A stretch of DNA of 8,586 nt from a bacterium. GTDB lineage: Bacteria > NPL-UPA2 > JAGMAN01. Under the pieces are notes generated by a model, which was not told the origin of the DNA, did not search any database, and saw nothing but the letters and a program-made list of their open reading frames with translations. The stretch is from NCBI GenBank assembly GCA_023130215.1, contig JAGMAN010000056.1:1-8586 (forward strand), given 5' to 3'. Positions 6,796 to 8,586 of this stretch are shown here, one piece after another (positions within the stretch are counted from its first letter, which is position 1; the number at the start of each line of letters is the position of its first letter). The translations under genes were made by a program, and so were the position numbers.

Positions 6796-8045
6796 TGTGC
6801 CTCCTCCCGCTCTATCTTCACTTTAATCACCCTCCTCCTATCAGCCTCAACTACGGTGATCTTAGTGCCCCGGTAAATCAGCTCCTCTCCCATCTTAGGA
6901 ACCCGCCCTAAGCGGTCAACTACAAATCCGGCTACCGTCTCCGTCCCTTCCTCCTCCGGGAGCTTGAGGTCTAATTTCTCATTAACATCACCGATGTCCG
7001 TCTTGCCATCGACTAAGGCTATCCCTTTCTCCAGGATTTCAATCCTTTCCTTCCCCTTATCATATTCATCCTCTATCTCACCGACAATTTCCTCCAGCAA
7101 ATCTTCTAAGGTGACTAAACCAGCCGTCCCTCCATATTCATCCACAACCATGGCTAAATGTATCTTCTGTCTCTGAAACTCCCGCAGGAGTTCGTCCACC
7201 TTCTTCGTCTCCGGGACGAAGTAGGCAGGGTGAATCAAGTCCTTTACTTTCAATCTTGCCCGGCTACTTTGCTCCCAGAGATTCAGAAGGTCTTTAGCGT
7301 AAAGAATGCCGATGATGTTATCAATTCTTCCCTTAAAGACAGGAATGCGAGAGTGTCCAGCTTCCATTACCAATTTAAGAATATTATCTAAATCCTGATT
7401 AGCTTCGATAGTGACCATATCTGATCGAGGGACCATCACTTCCTGGACCTTGGTATCTCCGAATTTGAAGATACTATCAATCATTTCCTTCTCTTCTTCT
7501 TCTAAGACTCCTTCCTCCTCCCCTAAACTAATCATCCTTTTTATCTCCTCCTCGGTCATAAATGGTCCGGGCTTAGCTTTCCTGCCTCCAGGAGACACAA
7601 AGACCAGCAGACCAATCAGAGGAGAAAGAATCCGGGAGAGTCCATTAAGGGGCCTGATGGTTCTTAAAGCTATCCTTTCCGCATTTTGGCGGGCATAGGT
7701 CTTGGGACTTATCTCTCCGAAGACAAGGATAAGGCAAACCATTACTCCTGTCGAGATGGCTCCTACCTTACCAGCTGGTGTCTCCGGCAGTAGACGCAGG
7801 AGAACGAAAGTGCAGAGGACTGAAGCGGCTACATTAACGATGTTATTGCCAACTAAGATGGTAGCCAACAGTCTACTCGGATCCTCCAGCCAGGAAGAGA
7901 GAAGCTCTGCCCTTCTCCCCGCCCGCCCTATTAAACTTTTCATCTTCAGTTTGCCCAGGGAAGTGAGAGCTGTCTCGGAAGCAGAGAAATAAGCAGAAAG
8001 TAGGAGGAGCACAACTAAGCCAATGAGTTGGCCAGCCAATAACAT
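6792..8045 (-). CDS. CNNM/CorC-family membrane protein (DUF21, CBS pair, CorC_HlyC domain)
   Basis: This membrane protein belongs to the CNNM/HlyC-CorC family, members of which export Mg2+ or Co2+ or support Mg2+ balance. It has 417 residues with the complete domain order. The DUF21 membrane domain (about 1-175) carries SASETALTSL (21-30), VGNNIVNVAAS (65-75) and FGEISPKTYA (109-118). The CBS pair (about 195-320) carries VMVPRSDM (203-210), HSRIPVF (231-237), IGILYAKDLL (245-254) and VDEYGGTAGLVTLEDLLEEIVGEIEDEYD (301-329). The C-terminal CorC_HlyC domain (about 335-412) carries GFVVDRLGRVPKMGE (373-387). The ATG at 8043-8045 sits 31 nt inside ybeY. The AGGAGG upstream is about 13 nt away, a rather long gap. 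In gammaproteobacteria ybeY is followed by ybeX (corC), a soluble relative with the same CBS-CorC part, so this adjacency is meaningful. Direct transport by the bacterial members is still debated. Confidence 0.93.
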   Translation of the reverse strand: MLLAGQLIGLVVLLLLSAYFSASETALTSLGKLKMKSLIGRAGRRAELLSSWLEDPSRLLATILVGNNIVNVAASVLCTFVLLRLLPETPAGKVGAISTGVMVCLILVFGEISPKTYARQNAERIALRTIRPLNGLSRILSPLIGLLVFVSPGGRKAKPGPFMTEEEIKRMISLGEEEGVLEEEEKEMIDSIFKFGDTKVQEVMVPRSDMVTIEANQDLDNILKLVMEAGHSRIPVFKGRIDNIIGILYAKDLLNLWEQSSRARLKVKDLIHPAYFVPETKKVDELLREFQRQKIHLAMVVDEYGGTAGLVTLEDLLEEIVGEIEDEYDKGKERIEILEKGIALVDGKTDIGDVNEKLDLKLPEEEGTETVAGFVVDRLGRVPKMGEELIYRGTKITVVEADRRRVIKVKIEREEAQ

Positions 8046-8467
8046 AATTTCAGGACTTCCTCCTGTTTGGTTTCCATCCTCTTTTTGTCTTCCAATCTAA
8101 CATCATCATATCCTAAGAGGTGAAGCACTCCGTGGATAACGAGGCGAGCCAGTTCCTTGTCCAGGCTCTCTCCAAACTGCTCTGCCTGCCCCTTAGCCAT
8201 CTCTGCCGATATGACAACATCTCCTAAAAGGTGAGGATTAAGAGAAGAAAATTCCCCCTCTCCCATGGCAAAGGCGAGGACATCCGTAACCTGGTCACGA
8301 TGGCGGTATTCCCGGTTGAGATTCCTGATATAATCATCAGTGACTGAGATAATACTTACCTCAGCCTGCATCTGATTCTCCAATCTTAATGTTTCTCTTG
8401 CTGCCCGCTTGATTGTTCTTAGGCTTACTTTGACTTCGCTTTGAAGATTTCTCACCCTTATCTTCAC
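8015..8467 (-). CDS. ybeY: Endoribonuclease/rRNA maturation factor YbeY
   Basis: YbeY is a metal-dependent protein needed for 16S rRNA 3'-end maturation and ribosome quality control. The 150 residues cover the whole family: NLNREYRHRDQVTDVLAFAMGE (49-70), LLGDVVISAEMAKGQAEQFG (80-99) and the metal site HGVLHLLGYDD (112-122). The usual signature is H-x3-H-x5-H. Here His112 and His116 are kept but the third ligand position is Asp122 (codon at 8102-8104). Asp can bind zinc, so activity may remain. The start is a GTG at 8465-8467, chosen because MKIRVRNLQSEVK matches the family's first strand and a GAGGAG site lies 7 nt upstream. It overlaps the preceding PgpH-like gene by 107 nt and the following CNNM gene by 31 nt. 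Confidence 0.95.
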   Translation of the reverse strand: MKIRVRNLQSEVKVSLRTIKRAARETLRLENQMQAEVSIISVTDDYIRNLNREYRHRDQVTDVLAFAMGEGEFSSLNPHLLGDVVISAEMAKGQAEQFGESLDKELARLVIHGVLHLLGYDDVRLEDKKRMETKQEEVLKLCYWLANSLA

Positions 8468-8585
8468 TTCCTTTCTCCTCTTTCGGATACTCTACCCGAG
8501 TATGGAACATGCTGATCAGGATACGAGTAAAGGTTTCTGAAATTCTTTGAAGATCATGCAGGGTCAGATCGGACTCATCTAACTG
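8361..8585 (-). CDS. C-terminal end of a PgpH-like 7TM-HD family protein (5' end beyond the window)
   Basis: Only the last 74 residues and a TGA stop at 8361-8363 are present. The first part, QLDESDLTLHDLQRISETF followed by TRILISMFHTRVEYP, matches the segment after the HD domain at the end of PgpH/YqfF-type membrane phosphohydrolases, which degrade cyclic di-AMP in Firmicutes. PgpH commonly lies directly before ybeY, which supports the call. The final 40 residues (from about KEEKGSEDKGEK) are a Lys/Ser/Gly-rich low-complexity tail with no family likeness, encoded almost wholly in bases that also encode ybeY in another frame. The HD catalytic motif and membrane helices would lie outside the window, so enzyme activity cannot be judged here. 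Confidence 0.8.
   Translation of the reverse strand, partial: QLDESDLTLHDLQRISETFTRILISMFHTRVEYPKEEKGSEDKGEKSSKRSQSKPKNNQAGSKRNIKIGESDAG
8475..8480 (-). promoter_or_regulatory. Ribosome binding site supporting the GTG start of ybeY
   Basis: On the minus strand this is GAGGAG, 7 nt before the GTG at 8465-8467. It lies inside the coding sequence of the PgpH-like gene, so the ribosome must initiate ybeY more than 100 nt before the upstream gene ends. It is the strongest such site near that start and supports a non-ATG initiation codon. Confidence 0.65.
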
Positions 8586-8586
8586 G

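Noticed and set aside
1-8586. CRISPR array, insertion sequence, tRNA or rRNA gene
   Set aside because: No regularly spaced repeats, transposase-like protein, terminal inverted repeats or RNA gene signatures were seen; nearly all bases belong to recognised protein genes.

Overview
The window is a tightly packed bacterial chromosome segment. Every gene is on the minus strand, so transcription runs from position 8586 towards position 1, and there is almost no non-coding DNA. Base composition is moderate and Arg AGG/AGA codons are common. The Fe-S 2-hydroxyacyl-CoA dehydratase-like protein suggests an anaerobic lineage, perhaps Clostridia-like or an uncultivated anaerobic phylum. This placement is inference: no rRNA or other taxonomic marker is present.

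Region 1 (8586 to 4047, read right to left) is a run of six overlapping genes. They are the 3' end of a PgpH-like (7TM-HD family) gene, ybeY (rRNA endonuclease/maturation factor), a CNNM/CorC-type DUF21-CBS-CorC_HlyC membrane protein, a DUF502 membrane protein, mgtE (Mg2+ channel) and recO (recombination mediator). The overlaps are 107, 31, 4, 4 and 4 nt. The last three junctions are ATGA stop/start overlaps, so the genes are probably translationally coupled in one transcript. The pgpH-ybeY and ybeY-corC pairings echo conserved neighbourhoods (Firmicutes pgpH-ybeY, gammaproteobacterial ybeY-ybeX/corC). The dgkA-cdd-era block often found between ybeY and recO is replaced here by two Mg2+-related CBS membrane proteins flanking DUF502.

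Region 2 (4046 to 3974) is a 73-nt gap, one of only two sizeable non-coding stretches. It holds a convincing sigma70-type promoter (TTGCCA, 17 nt, TATACT with an extended -10 TG) with a predicted leader of only about 14 nt.

Region 3 (3973 to 1) is a second operon driven by that promoter. It begins with a stand-alone HgdB-like Fe-S protein, followed by trpE, trpD and the start of trpC (tryptophan biosynthesis from chorismate). No trpG lies between trpE and trpD. In its place is a 94-nt spacer filled with copies and inverted copies of an AGCGAGC heptamer, able to fold into alternative hairpins. The true trpD start lies downstream of this spacer.

No system of an entirely new type is evident. 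The most noteworthy points are the palindromic heptamer cluster between trpE and trpD, the HgdB-like gene leading a trp operon, a His-to-Asp change at the third metal ligand of YbeY, and the long pgpH/ybeY overlap.
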